This document shows positions 8,125-16,271 of a DNA stretch of 64,000 bases, piece after piece. Made by a program: the position numbers and the translations under genes. Within the stretch, counting starts at the first letter, position 1; the number at the start of each line of letters is the position of its first letter. This DNA is from Parahoeflea halophila (lineage in GTDB: Bacteria; Pseudomonadota; Alphaproteobacteria; Rhizobiales; Rhizobiaceae): positions 1 through 64,000 of the forward strand of contig NZ_OCPC01000007.1 in the NCBI RefSeq assembly GCF_900220985.1, given 5' to 3'. A model generated the notes under the pieces. The model saw only the letters and a program-made list of their open reading frames with translations, was not told the DNA's origin and did no database searches.

Positions 8125-9401
8125 GCCGTGCCCGCCCCGTCTCTCAAAAACTCACGCGGATCTGCGATGCGCCCGGCAATGGCAGACGCCGCCACCGTCA
8201 ACGGGGAGGCCAGCCAGACCTTTGAGGATGCCGCACCCATCCGGCCCTGGAAATTGCGAGCAGTTGAAGAAACGCAGGTGACGTCTTCACCCAGACGATC
8301 CAGGCCGTAACCGGCGCAGATGCCGCAGGCATTGGGCAGGATCTGCGCGCCCGCTTCCTCTAAGACCGCCATTATGCCCTCGCTAGCAGCGCGCTGCTGG
8401 TCGCGCATCGAGGCCGGGGCGATCTTGAGCGCAACGCCCGGCGCCAGTTTGTGGCCGCGCAGGATCGCCGCCGCCCCCTTGAGATCTTCGTACTTGGCAC
8501 CGGTACAGGCGCCGATATAGGCCACATCGAATGGCGTCTCGGGTGCTTCGGTGACCGGCATCGCGTTGGCCGGCGAATGCGGTGCAGCCACCTGTGGCGC
8601 CAATGCGGAGGCATCGAGCACATGGTGCGCGGCAAGCTCGGCACCCGGATCGGTGGCAAGACCACGCCAGTCGCCGGCTGATCCGCCAACGCCTTCAAGA
8701 TAGGCCGCTGTCGTTTCATCCGGCGCGATCAATCCGGCCTGACCGCCAAGCTCGGCCGCCATGTTCGACAGAGTCATCCGCTCCTGCATCGACAGCGCCG
8801 CAATCGCTTCACCGGTATATTCCACCGCCTGATACTGTCCGCCGTCCATTCCGAGCCGGCCACACAATGCCAGCATGATATCCTTGGCGAGCACGCCCGG
8901 CGACAGCCGTCCCTGGCACTCGATCAGGATCGTGCCTGGAACCTTGAGCCAGATCTCCCCGGTGGCCAGAACACCCGCCATCTCAGTCGCACCGATGCCG
9001 AACATATAGGCCCCGAACGCCCCGCCCGTCGGCGAATGGCTGTCTCCACCGACGACGAGCATACCAGGTTTCAGGTGCCCGCGCTCCGGAAGCACTACAT
9101 GGCAGATCCCCTCGCCGTCGTGAAACGCGACCTTCCGCTCCCTGGCCCATTGCCGGGTCAGTTCGAGGATGCGCGCGCCTTCATCGGTGTCCCCGGGAAC
9201 AAAGTGATCTGAAATCAGCACCACCCTGGAGGCGTCGAACAGGCCGACGCCCAGCTCCTTGAGGATCGGCTCCACCCGTCGCGGGCCGCCCGAATCGTGG
9301 ATCATTGCGAGATCCACTCGCACCGTGACCACTTCTCCCACACGGGCGGTTTCCAGACCTGCAGCGCGGGCAATGATCTTTTGCGCAAGCGTCGATGCCA
9401 T
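8121..9401 (-). CDS. Aconitase-family hydro-lyase large subunit (LeuC/DmdA-like)
   Basis: A 426-residue iron-sulfur hydro-lyase large subunit. The [4Fe-4S] ligands are Cys299 (GACTGAKYED), Cys359 and Cys362 (NACGICAGYG). The motifs GGDSHSPTGGAFG and DHFVPGDT are aconitase-superfamily signatures. The usual DLALTHD active-site strand reads DLAMIHDSGGPRR here (about residues 30-42), a variation that probably reflects a different substrate from isopropylmalate. ATG 9401 overlaps the livF stop as TGATG; an in-frame GTG lies one codon upstream. It forms a complex with the adjacent small subunit. Confidence 0.88.
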   Translation of the reverse strand: MASTLAQKIIARAAGLETARVGEVVTVRVDLAMIHDSGGPRRVEPILKELGVGLFDASRVVLISDHFVPGDTDEGARILELTRQWARERKVAFHDGEGICHVVLPERGHLKPGMLVVGGDSHSPTGGAFGAYMFGIGATEMAGVLATGEIWLKVPGTILIECQGRLSPGVLAKDIMLALCGRLGMDGGQYQAVEYTGEAIAALSMQERMTLSNMAAELGGQAGLIAPDETTAAYLEGVGGSAGDWRGLATDPGAELAAHHVLDASALAPQVAAPHSPANAMPVTEAPETPFDVAYIGACTGAKYEDLKGAAAILRGHKLAPGVALKIAPASMRDQQRAASEGIMAVLEEAGAQILPNACGICAGYGLDRLGEDVTCVSSTARNFQGRMGAASSKVWLASPLTVAASAIAGRIADPREFLRDGAGTA

Positions 9402-10105
9402 CACGCCAGCCCCAGGTAGGAGCGCTGCAGCTCGGGATTGTCCATCAGATCGCCCGGGATACCGGACAGTTTGATCTCGCCGTTTTCCATGACGAAGGCC
9501 CGGTCGGCGATTTCCATCGATTGCAGCACATTCTGCTCGACCAGAAGGATTGTCAGCCCGTCCGTGTTGAGCTGCTTGATCAGCGAAAACATTTCCTCGA
9601 CCAGCAAGGGAGACAGGCCGATCGAAGGCTCATCGAGAATGAGCAGTCGCGGCTCGGCCATCATGCCGCGGCCAATGGCCAGCATCTGCTGCTCGCCGCC
9701 CGACAGGGTGCCGGCCTTCTGCGAAAACCGTTCGCGCAGGCGCGGAAAAATCTCTGCCACATGCTCGATGTTGCGCATCCGGTTGCCCTTGCCCCGCCGG
9801 TAGCTGCCTAGTTCGAGATTCTCCCGTACCGTCATATTGGGAAACACGTGCCGGCCTTCCGGCACCTGGATCACGCCCTCATCGACAATCGCCTGCGACG
9901 AAAGCCCGGCAATCGGCTTGCCCTCGAACGTGATCGCACCCGACCAGGGCTGCATTAGCCCGGACACCACCGCCGAAAACGTCGTCTTCCCGACGCCATT
10001 GGAGCCCAGCAGCGTGACGATCTCGCCCATGTCGATGGCAAGATCGATGCCGCGCAGGACTTCGACCGCGCCATAACCGGCGCGCAGATTGCTGACTTCA
10101 AGCAC
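9401..10105 (-). CDS. livF: Branched-chain amino acid-type ABC transporter ATPase (LivF)
   Basis: A 234-residue cytoplasmic ATPase. Walker A is LLGSNGVGKTT, the signature is LSGGEQQ and Walker B is LLILDEPS; VEQN replaces the H-loop region as in LivF. GTG 10105 is preferred: a GGGAGG Shine-Dalgarno lies 9 bases upstream, it gives the normal LivF length and overlaps the livG stop by 8 bp. The longer frame adds unrelated residues. It works with LivG, LivH and LivM. Confidence 0.9.
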   Translation of the reverse strand: MLEVSNLRAGYGAVEVLRGIDLAIDMGEIVTLLGSNGVGKTTFSAVVSGLMQPWSGAITFEGKPIAGLSSQAIVDEGVIQVPEGRHVFPNMTVRENLELGSYRRGKGNRMRNIEHVAEIFPRLRERFSQKAGTLSGGEQQMLAIGRGMMAEPRLLILDEPSIGLSPLLVEEMFSLIKQLNTDGLTILLVEQNVLQSMEIADRAFVMENGEIKLSGIPGDLMDNPELQRSYLGLA

Positions 10106-10847
10106 TGGTTGTTGCCTCCCGCCCGGCGATGCGTTCGGCCATGCCTTTGCCGAGATAGGCTTCAATGACATGCGGATCCGAGACAACCTCCCGCGGCGGC
10201 CCCTCCGCGATGATCGCGCCCTGGTTCAAGACCCAGGTGTAATCCGACAGGCTCATCACCGCCTGCATCACGTGCTCGATCAGCAGGATGGTCACGCCGG
10301 CATCGCGGATCGTGTTGATGACGGGAATCACATCGCGGATCTCAGACGGGTTCAGTCCGGCCAGGACCTCGTCAAACAGGATCAGCTTCGGGTCGGTCGC
10401 CAGCGCCCGCGCCACTTCCAGGCGCTTGCGCCCCGCCACGGTCAGCGACACCGCATCCATGTCCAGCCGGTCACCCAGACCAACTTGCCGGGCCACGTCT
10501 TCGGCCTTGGCCAGCGCCTCGGCGCGGTCGCGAATCTTCAGATGCGCGCCCACTGCAATGTTCTCCCGCACCGTCTGTCCGGCGAAGGGCTGGACGGTCT
10601 GGAAGGTCCGGATCATGCCCCGCGTGGCGATCGCTTCCGGCGGCATGCCGGTAATGTCTTCACCCAGGAACCGGACAGAGCCGGAGTCCGGCGTGTGGAA
10701 CCCGGTGATCAGCGCGAACAGCGTGGTCTTGCCGGCGCCATTGGGGCCGATCAGCGAAGTGATGCCGCCTTGCGGCACCGTCATGGTTACCGATTGCGAC
10801 GCCTTCACACCGCCAAAACTTTTGCAAATGCCGTTGATCTCAAGCAT
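10098..10847 (-). CDS. livG: Branched-chain amino acid-type ABC transporter ATPase (LivG)
   Basis: A 249-residue ATPase with Walker A LIGPNGAGKTT, a degenerate signature loop (LTVAGRKRLEVARAL in place of LSGGQ), Walker B LILFDEVLAGL and H-loop IEHVM. The non-canonical signature and DEVLAG are usual for LivG. ATG 10847 overlaps the livM stop by 8 bp; the longer frame would add a Cys-rich segment that shadows livM. It energises uptake through LivHM. Confidence 0.9.
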   Translation of the reverse strand: MLEINGICKSFGGVKASQSVTMTVPQGGITSLIGPNGAGKTTLFALITGFHTPDSGSVRFLGEDITGMPPEAIATRGMIRTFQTVQPFAGQTVRENIAVGAHLKIRDRAEALAKAEDVARQVGLGDRLDMDAVSLTVAGRKRLEVARALATDPKLILFDEVLAGLNPSEIRDVIPVINTIRDAGVTILLIEHVMQAVMSLSDYTWVLNQGAIIAEGPPREVVSDPHVIEAYLGKGMAERIAGREATTSA

Positions 10848-11832
10848 GGCCCTTGCCCTCTTCCGCCCGGGGTTGGCCAGGCTTTCCGCTGCGCAGATGC
10901 GAAGCCAGACCTGCAAGGCCACGCGGTACGAACAGCACCATGATGACGAGCAGCACGCCGTAAAGCACAAGGCTGATCCCCGGCGCGTCGCCGATCACTG
11001 CGCGCGAAAGTTCCGACAGGCCGTGCAGGAAGGCCGCCCCGAGCAAGGGGCCAAACAGCGTCCCCATGCCGCCGATGATCGGCACCAGCAGGCTTTCGAC
11101 AGAGATCGCCGCGCCATAGGCGATGTGCGGATCGAGATAGAGGAAGTACTGGGCGTAGAACACTCCGGCGAGACCGGCGAAAAAGCCTGACAGCATGATT
11201 GCGCCCATCTTCACCCGGAACGCATCAACACCCAGTGCCCGCGCAGCGTCCTCATTGTCGCGCACGGCCATCAGCTGCGCCCCGAAGCGCGAGTTTCCGA
11301 TCTTCCAGACCGTAAGAAAGGCGGCAAACGTCAAGATCCAGATCACCCAGAAGAAGCCTTCCTTGGACACGAATTGGAAATTGGCCGCGCTCCGTTCGAG
11401 CGGGATCAGCAGCCCGACGCCGGCGCCGGTGAAATCCACCGAGTTCGACAGAATTCGCAGCACTTCTGCGAACGCCAGCGTTACCAGCGCGAAATAGGAA
11501 CCGCGAAGGCCGTAGCGGAAGGTACAGAACCCGATGAAGGCACCGACGGCGGCAGCGGCGATACCACCAGCAACCAGGCCGATCCATGGGTTGATGCCGA
11601 ACTGCACCTGCAGCACTGCCACCGCATAGGCCCCGGTGCCGAAATAGGCCGCATGACCGAACGAGACCTGCCCGCCATAGCCACCCAGAATGTTCCAGGC
11701 CTGGCCAAGCAGGGCTGCGTAAAGCGTCATGATGATGATGTTGAGAAGCGAGTCCTGTGCGATCAGCATCGGCGCGAGCCCGATCAGGCCAAAGACCGCG
11801 ATCAGCATCAGCAGTTTTCTGTCGGTCTTCAT
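10840..11832 (-). CDS. livM: Branched-chain amino acid-type ABC permease (LivM)
   Basis: A 330-residue inner-membrane permease with roughly 8-10 hydrophobic segments. The family landmark GGYGGQVSFGHAAYFGTGAY lies near residues 50-70, and the cytoplasmic coupling helix region includes AVRDNEDAARALGVD. The short charged tail (HLRSGKPGQPRAEEGKGHA) runs into the livG start. It overlaps livH by 4 bp (ATGA) and forms the heterodimeric channel with LivH. Confidence 0.92.
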   Translation of the reverse strand: MKTDRKLLMLIAVFGLIGLAPMLIAQDSLLNIIIMTLYAALLGQAWNILGGYGGQVSFGHAAYFGTGAYAVAVLQVQFGINPWIGLVAGGIAAAAVGAFIGFCTFRYGLRGSYFALVTLAFAEVLRILSNSVDFTGAGVGLLIPLERSAANFQFVSKEGFFWVIWILTFAAFLTVWKIGNSRFGAQLMAVRDNEDAARALGVDAFRVKMGAIMLSGFFAGLAGVFYAQYFLYLDPHIAYGAAISVESLLVPIIGGMGTLFGPLLGAAFLHGLSELSRAVIGDAPGISLVLYGVLLVIMVLFVPRGLAGLASHLRSGKPGQPRAEEGKGHA

Positions 11833-12701
11833 GCCCTGGCTCCAAACAGACCCGTCGGCCGGAAAATCAGCACCAGGATGAAGATCAGGAAGATGCCGAT
11901 CTGGCCGAGGCTCTCGCCCAGAAACAACCCGCCCAGAGCTTCAACAACACCGATGATCAGCCCGCCAATGAGGGCGCCGACAAACGAGCCCATGCCGCCA
12001 AGCACCACGATGGTAAAGGCGATCAGCACGAAACCGCTGCCAACCTGAGGATTGACGTAATAGCTCGGCAGCAACAGGCACGCAGCGACGCCGAGGCAGG
12101 CAATACCGAGGCCAAAGCTCATGGCGAACACGTGATCGGCATTGATGCCGACCAGTTGCGCGCCCTTGCGCTCCTTTGCCAGGGCCCGGATGGCGCGGCC
12201 GAGATCGGTGCGGCTCATCAGCAGCCACAACAGCGCGGCCGTCATCAGCGCGCCGACGAATGCCACGACCTTGGGATAGGGCAGAAAGGCCCCGAAGATC
12301 TCGACGACATCAAAGGAATAGGGTGTGTCAACGGTGCGTGTGTCCGAGCGGAAAAAGTAGAGCGACAGGTTTTCGATGATGATCGAGAGCCCCAGCGTCA
12401 CCAGCAGGATGTTCTCGTCGCGGCCATGACTGGCGCGGCCGATAATGCCCCGCTGCAGAGCATAGCCGAGGGCGAACATCGCCGGCGGCACGATCAGCAA
12501 GGCCGCATAGGGATCCAGGCCGAATTGCACATTGAGGAAATAGACGGCGTATAACCCCAGCATCAACAGCGCCCCATGGGCGAAATTGATGATGTGCAAC
12601 ACGCCATAGATCAGGGTCAGACCGAGCGCGACCAGGGCGTATAGCCCGCCGGTGGTCAGCCCGTTGAGAACCGATGGAATGATGATTGCGCTGTCTGGCA
12701 T
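11829..12701 (-). CDS. livH: Branched-chain amino acid-type ABC permease (LivH)
   Basis: A 290-residue permease with about 8 membrane segments. The N-terminus PSVLNGLTTGGLYALVALGL and the motif INFAHGALLMLG are diagnostic of LivH; the coupling region reads GRAIRALAKERKGAQLVGI. It follows the SBP gene after a 72-bp gap that contains a strong stem-loop, so it should be made at a lower level than the binding protein. Confidence 0.92.
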   Translation of the reverse strand: MPDSAIIIPSVLNGLTTGGLYALVALGLTLIYGVLHIINFAHGALLMLGLYAVYFLNVQFGLDPYAALLIVPPAMFALGYALQRGIIGRASHGRDENILLVTLGLSIIIENLSLYFFRSDTRTVDTPYSFDVVEIFGAFLPYPKVVAFVGALMTAALLWLLMSRTDLGRAIRALAKERKGAQLVGINADHVFAMSFGLGIACLGVAACLLLPSYYVNPQVGSGFVLIAFTIVVLGGMGSFVGALIGGLIIGVVEALGGLFLGESLGQIGIFLIFILVLIFRPTGLFGARA

Positions 12702-12729
12702 GGCGGCCCGCGATCCGGAGGGGAAGTTC

Positions 12730-12754
12730 GGGCCGGACAGTCGATGTCCGGCCC
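12730..12754 (-). terminator. Intercistronic stem-loop between SBP gene and livH
   Basis: Perfect 10-bp arms GGGCCGGACA / TGTCCGGCCC around a 5-base loop. No T-tract follows on the transcribed (minus) strand, so it more likely stabilises the upstream SBP message or attenuates read-through than terminates fully. Comparable hairpins follow the other SBP genes in the window. Confidence 0.7.
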
Positions 12755-12773
12755 GTCGGCGTCGGTCGGAAGC

Positions 12774-14018
12774 CTACATCGTCATCGGAAAGACGGTTTC
12801 GGCAGACGCGAACTCTTCCGGATAGATCACTTCGATCTCACCCTTCTGAACCTGCGTGTTGACCGGCTGCGCGCCCTCGTTCTGACCATTGACCATTTTG
12901 GTCGGGCCATAGGGCATGCCGTGGTTGGCCCAGGTCGAGGACGCCAGCGCGGCATTGATGGCCTCGGGATCTGTCGACCCAGCACGCTCGATGGCGTCGG
13001 CCAGGAAGGCAACCGCATTGTAAGCCAGGAACACTTCGTAGGTGTAGACTAGGCCCGCTGCTTCCGCTGCCTTGCGGCGTTCAAGCGCGACCTCCGACTT
13101 CGGATCGTACCAGTGATTGCAATCCATGATCAGTTCGGCAGCTTCAGGGAACTCACCCACGAACTGAAGGTTCGACGCAGCTCCCCCAAGCACCGAATAG
13201 ATGCCCTTGGCTTCAATCTTCTGCTGCCGCAGGGTCCGGGCCAGAAGCACATATTCATTGTAGTAGTTGGCAGGAATGATCAGGTCGGGCTTCTTCGACT
13301 TGATCTGCAGCGCGATGTTGGTGAAATCACGCGTCGGGTTGGCGTGCTTGATCACGTCGACGACTTCGATTCCGATACCCGGAAGCTGCTTGGACAGAAG
13401 CTCTGCGGTGCCTGTTCCGAAGAGCGATTCCTCGTGAACGATCATCGCGGTCTTGGCCGGCGAACCGGCTGCCTTGTTGATGGTGTCGAGATTGGTAACC
13501 GCCATTTCCGCGACCTTGCCGTAGCCTGGCCCGAAGCGGAACGTGTTCGACAGCCCCCGGTTGACGATCGAGTCGGACACCCCGACATCGACCACATGCG
13601 GCGTGTTGGTCTTGGCTGCTTCCTGAGATGTCGCCAGCGAAATCGCCGAGGAATATCCGGCAACCAGGCCATGCACGCCGGCTTCGGCCATCTTGGTCAC
13701 CTCGGCAGCGCCGATATCCGGCTTGCCCTGGCTGTCGGCGAGCATCGCTTCGATCATGGCGCCGCCCATCGACTTGATGCCACCGGCGGCATTGATGTCG
13801 GCAATCGCCATCTCCGCGCCGGCTCGGCACTGCGAACCTGAAAACGCGATGAAGCCCGAAACCGGATGGATCAGGCCGATCTTGACCGGAGCGGCCTGTG
13901 CCCGCAGCACGGCCGGAAACCCTGTCACGCCTGCGGCCAGTGCCGCAGCACCCGTCGCAAGAAATTCGCGGCGGCGAATCCCTGAGGAATTGCTCTTTGT
14001 TGTCTTCGTATCAGCCAT
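12774..14018 (-). CDS. Tat-exported ABC substrate-binding protein (LivJ/LivK type)
   Basis: A 414-residue periplasmic binding protein. The N-terminus has a twin-arginine signal (GIRRREFLATG, then a hydrophobic stretch ending near AQA at about residue 43). The mature domain begins with VKIGLIHPVSGFIAFSGSQCRAGAEMAIADINAAGG, typical of type I (leucine/amide) binding proteins. Of the tandem ATGs, 14018 is chosen because it leaves 6 bases after AGGAGG. It lies 31 bp after gntR and ahead of livHMGF. The ligand is unknown; the operon suggests a cyclic imide-like or dicarboxylic compound and not an amino acid. Confidence 0.9.
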   Translation of the reverse strand: MADTKTTKSNSSGIRRREFLATGAAALAAGVTGFPAVLRAQAAPVKIGLIHPVSGFIAFSGSQCRAGAEMAIADINAAGGIKSMGGAMIEAMLADSQGKPDIGAAEVTKMAEAGVHGLVAGYSSAISLATSQEAAKTNTPHVVDVGVSDSIVNRGLSNTFRFGPGYGKVAEMAVTNLDTINKAAGSPAKTAMIVHEESLFGTGTAELLSKQLPGIGIEVVDVIKHANPTRDFTNIALQIKSKKPDLIIPANYYNEYVLLARTLRQQKIEAKGIYSVLGGAASNLQFVGEFPEAAELIMDCNHWYDPKSEVALERRKAAEAAGLVYTYEVFLAYNAVAFLADAIERAGSTDPEAINAALASSTWANHGMPYGPTKMVNGQNEGAQPVNTQVQKGEIEVIYPEEFASAETVFPMTM

Positions 14019-14052
14019 CATTCACCTCCTGTTTGATCGACCCACGGCCGAT

Positions 14053-14931
14053 TCAGTGTTCCCCGGTTATGTTTGTTTCAGCACCGCCGGCCGGGACCGA
14101 TGGCGCAGTTTCTGTCGCCCATCGCATGCCTTCTCTCTCGCGAACGCGATTCATGGACATTTCGAAGCGATAGATGTCGGGACGATAAAGAACCCGGATG
14201 TATTCGACTGGCCGGCCCGAACTGTCGCGAACGACGCGGCGAACCTCGATAAGCGGTGTCCCGGCATGCACCGACAGGGCGCTGGCCACGTCCGAATCAG
14301 CAAGTGAAGCGGATATGGTCTGGCGCGCCGATGCCACATTGACCCCCGCCAGCTCGAGCAGCAGCAGCAGCGGTTTGGCATCGAGGTCCTCGCGGCCGAA
14401 CTGCCTGCCGATATCGGCGGGAACATAGGTCACCAGATAGGACATCGGTTCGCCGTCCAGGCTACGAACGCGCACGGCATGCTGAACCTCCGTCCCCGGC
14501 TCGATCTCCAGTGCGTGGACAATGTCTTCATTGGCCGGGACGTAATCCAGCTCCAGCACACGGGCTTCGGTCGCAATGCCCATCAGCGAGATGTTTTCCA
14601 GCCACCCGTCAATGGACGAGGTCACAGCCGGCGCCTTCGGACGGTGGATAACCCGCGTGCCCCGGCCCCGTTCGCGCACCACGAGACCGGCATCAGCGAG
14701 CTCGTTGAGGGCCCGCTTGGCAGTGATGCGCGAGACGTTGAATTCGAGGGCGAGCTCCTGCTCGCCGGGCACCAGTTCGCCGGAACGGACCTCACCGCCA
14801 AAGATGCGATTGCGCAGGATCAGGAAAATCTGGTGGTAGAGCGGCACCCGGGTATTGGGATCAAGCCGGACAGAAGTCCGCTCACCGCCTGTTTCAAGCT
14901 CGTCCGAATAGCCCGTCTTGGTCGTGTCCAT
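14053..14931 (-). CDS. GntR-family (HutC/UTRA) transcriptional regulator
   Basis: A 292-residue regulator. A winged helix-turn-helix lies at about residues 28-98 (VPLYHQIFLILRNRIFGGEV ... FNVSRITAKRALNELADAGLV), followed by a UTRA effector domain (about 120-275). A 20-residue N-terminal extension precedes it. It is the first gene of the 13-gene operon, and a palindrome in its upstream region (14957-14978) suggests autorepression relieved by a pathway metabolite. Confidence 0.9.
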   Translation of the reverse strand: MDTTKTGYSDELETGGERTSVRLDPNTRVPLYHQIFLILRNRIFGGEVRSGELVPGEQELALEFNVSRITAKRALNELADAGLVVRERGRGTRVIHRPKAPAVTSSIDGWLENISLMGIATEARVLELDYVPANEDIVHALEIEPGTEVQHAVRVRSLDGEPMSYLVTYVPADIGRQFGREDLDAKPLLLLLELAGVNVASARQTISASLADSDVASALSVHAGTPLIEVRRVVRDSSGRPVEYIRVLYRPDIYRFEMSMNRVREREGMRWATETAPSVPAGGAETNITGEH

Positions 14932-14956
14932 GCCCGCTCCAGATCCAACCGAACCT

Positions 14957-14978
14957 AATGGTATGTCAATATGCCATT
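14957..14978. promoter_or_regulatory. Candidate GntR operator
   Basis: Imperfect inverted repeat with arms AATGGTAT and ATGCCATT (7 of 8 positions pair) separated by 6 bases. It lies 26 bp upstream of the GntR start, in the only promoter-sized gap before the long operon. HutC-type GntR proteins bind such dyads next to their own genes. Binding itself is inferred. Confidence 0.55.
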
Positions 14979-15253
14979 ATGTCAACAGATTCCGGATCGC
15001 GCCTGATATTTAAGCTTTCGGTGATTTTACATCCGGCCTCACCGGCCACCAGGACACCCGCGATAATGTGCCTGTTGCCATCAAATATGTCGTACCGTGG
15101 CTCGATGGCACGTTGTTTGCCAGCGCCAGGCGGGCGCATGCGAAAAATCACAAGTCCGCTTTCTGAGAGCGTTATTGCCAGCACTGGCTCGGATGCCCCT
15201 TCCCGGAAACTGCGGATGGTCCACGCTCCCCGCCGGTCTGCTGTCCTGCTCAG
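14966..15253 (-). CDS. Small hypothetical protein downstream of lysR (doubtful)
   Basis: An open frame of about 95 residues directly after the LysR stop. It has natural-looking composition (LAITLSESGLVIFRM, PRYDIFDGNRHIIAGVLVAG) but no family that I recognise with confidence. The frame is open further upstream inside lysR. No ATG sits close to the junction; a CTG overlapping the LysR stop (CTGA) is the nearest candidate start. Its end overlaps the candidate GntR operator. It could be a small gene co-transcribed with lysR, or spurious. Confidence 0.3.
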   Translation of the reverse strand: MSRTADRRGAWTIRSFREGASEPVLAITLSESGLVIFRMRPPGAGKQRAIEPRYDIFDGNRHIIAGVLVAGEAGCKITESLNIRRDPESVDIMAY

Positions 15254-16149
15254 AGCGCACGGATCCGGGTGACGTAGTTTTCGAAGAAATCCGAAAATTT
15301 CTTCACCCTGAGCGGCAGTTTCTCGTAGGGCGGATAGTACAGCGTCAGCCACAACGGCGTTGGCTCCCACTCCGGCAGAACCTGCTGCAGCCGCTTTTCG
15401 GAGAGTGCCGGTTCGACAATGAAAAGCGGCAGCAGCGCCACGCCCTCTCCGTTCTCGACCAGCCGCGCCAGCAGATCTCCATTGTTGCCGGCGAGCGCCT
15501 GCCCGGCCCTGACCTTGTGGCTTCGGCCCGCATTGGAGAGTTCCCAGGTTTCACTGACGGCTTCCTCGTCATAGGCAAGGCAGGCGTGGCCGTGCAGATC
15601 TTCCGGCGTGGCGATGCTGCCAAAGGCCGCCAGATAGCCCGGAGAGGCAACCAGCACACGCCGTACCCGGCAGATCTTGCGCCAGATCGTCGACTTGTCC
15701 TTGGGCGCCTGGGAGATGCGGATCGCCAGATCGATCTTGTCGGAGACCACATCGACAAACCGGTCTGTCAGGCTGAAGGACAAGGTGGTGTCCGGATGCT
15801 CCACCCGGAACCCCGACGCCACATCCGGCAGTATCTGCAGGCCCAGCGACATTGGCGCGTTGATCCGAAGCAGCCCGGCCGCCTCCCCCTGCTCTTCGCG
15901 CACTTCTTCCGCGGCCTTTTCGAACTCCGCCAGCAGGGGTTTGACACGGGCAGCATAGATAGCCCCGGCAGAAGTCAGGGAGACCTGCCGGGTGGTCCTG
16001 AGAAGCAGTTGCACCCCAAGCCGGTCTTCAAGCGCGCTGACCGCACGCGTCACCGAGGGCGCCGTCATCGACAGAAGCCGCGCAGCAGCAACGAAACTGT
16101 GAAGCTCGGCGACCGCAATAAAGGCTCTTATCTGGGATAACTCCTGCAT
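15250..16149 (-). CDS. LysR-family transcriptional regulator
   Basis: A 299-residue LysR protein. The N-terminal helix-turn-helix is clear (IRAFIAVAELHSFVAAARLLSM followed by APSVTRAVSALEDRLGVQLL) and a periplasmic-binding-like effector domain follows. ATG 16149 is preferred to the upstream TTG. It is divergent from the mhqO-like gene, and the shared 122-bp gap contains a perfect inverted repeat. By analogy with quinone-responsive regulators of mhq genes it may activate the neighbouring dioxygenase and esterase genes; the effector is unknown. Confidence 0.93.
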   Translation of the reverse strand: MQELSQIRAFIAVAELHSFVAAARLLSMTAPSVTRAVSALEDRLGVQLLLRTTRQVSLTSAGAIYAARVKPLLAEFEKAAEEVREEQGEAAGLLRINAPMSLGLQILPDVASGFRVEHPDTTLSFSLTDRFVDVVSDKIDLAIRISQAPKDKSTIWRKICRVRRVLVASPGYLAAFGSIATPEDLHGHACLAYDEEAVSETWELSNAGRSHKVRAGQALAGNNGDLLARLVENGEGVALLPLFIVEPALSEKRLQQVLPEWEPTPLWLTLYYPPYEKLPLRVKKFSDFFENYVTRIRAL

Positions 16150-16170
16150 GTGCAATTATTACGAAATGCG

Positions 16171-16193
16171 CAATAATATTGTCAATATTATTG
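16171..16193. promoter_or_regulatory. Perfect 11-bp inverted repeat, candidate LysR box
   Basis: The arm CAATAATATTG is followed by a single T and then its exact reverse complement. It lies between the divergent lysR and mhqO-like genes, 22 bp from the LysR start codon. The AT-rich dyad contains T-N11-A spacing as expected for LysR-type boxes. A partial ATTATT/AATAAT repeat (16155-16177) overlaps it. Confidence 0.7.
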
Positions 16194-16271
16194 TCATTCC
16201 AATCACCCCTGATATGCCCCATCTTTTCATCAAGGCTGGACACGAGCTCCGCCATGGAAAGGACACCCATC

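Noticed and set aside
7618-9401. Leucine biosynthesis leuCD
   Set aside because: The operon contains no leuA or leuB and is catabolic; the active-site strand differs from LeuC, so a dedicated hydro-lyase is more likely.
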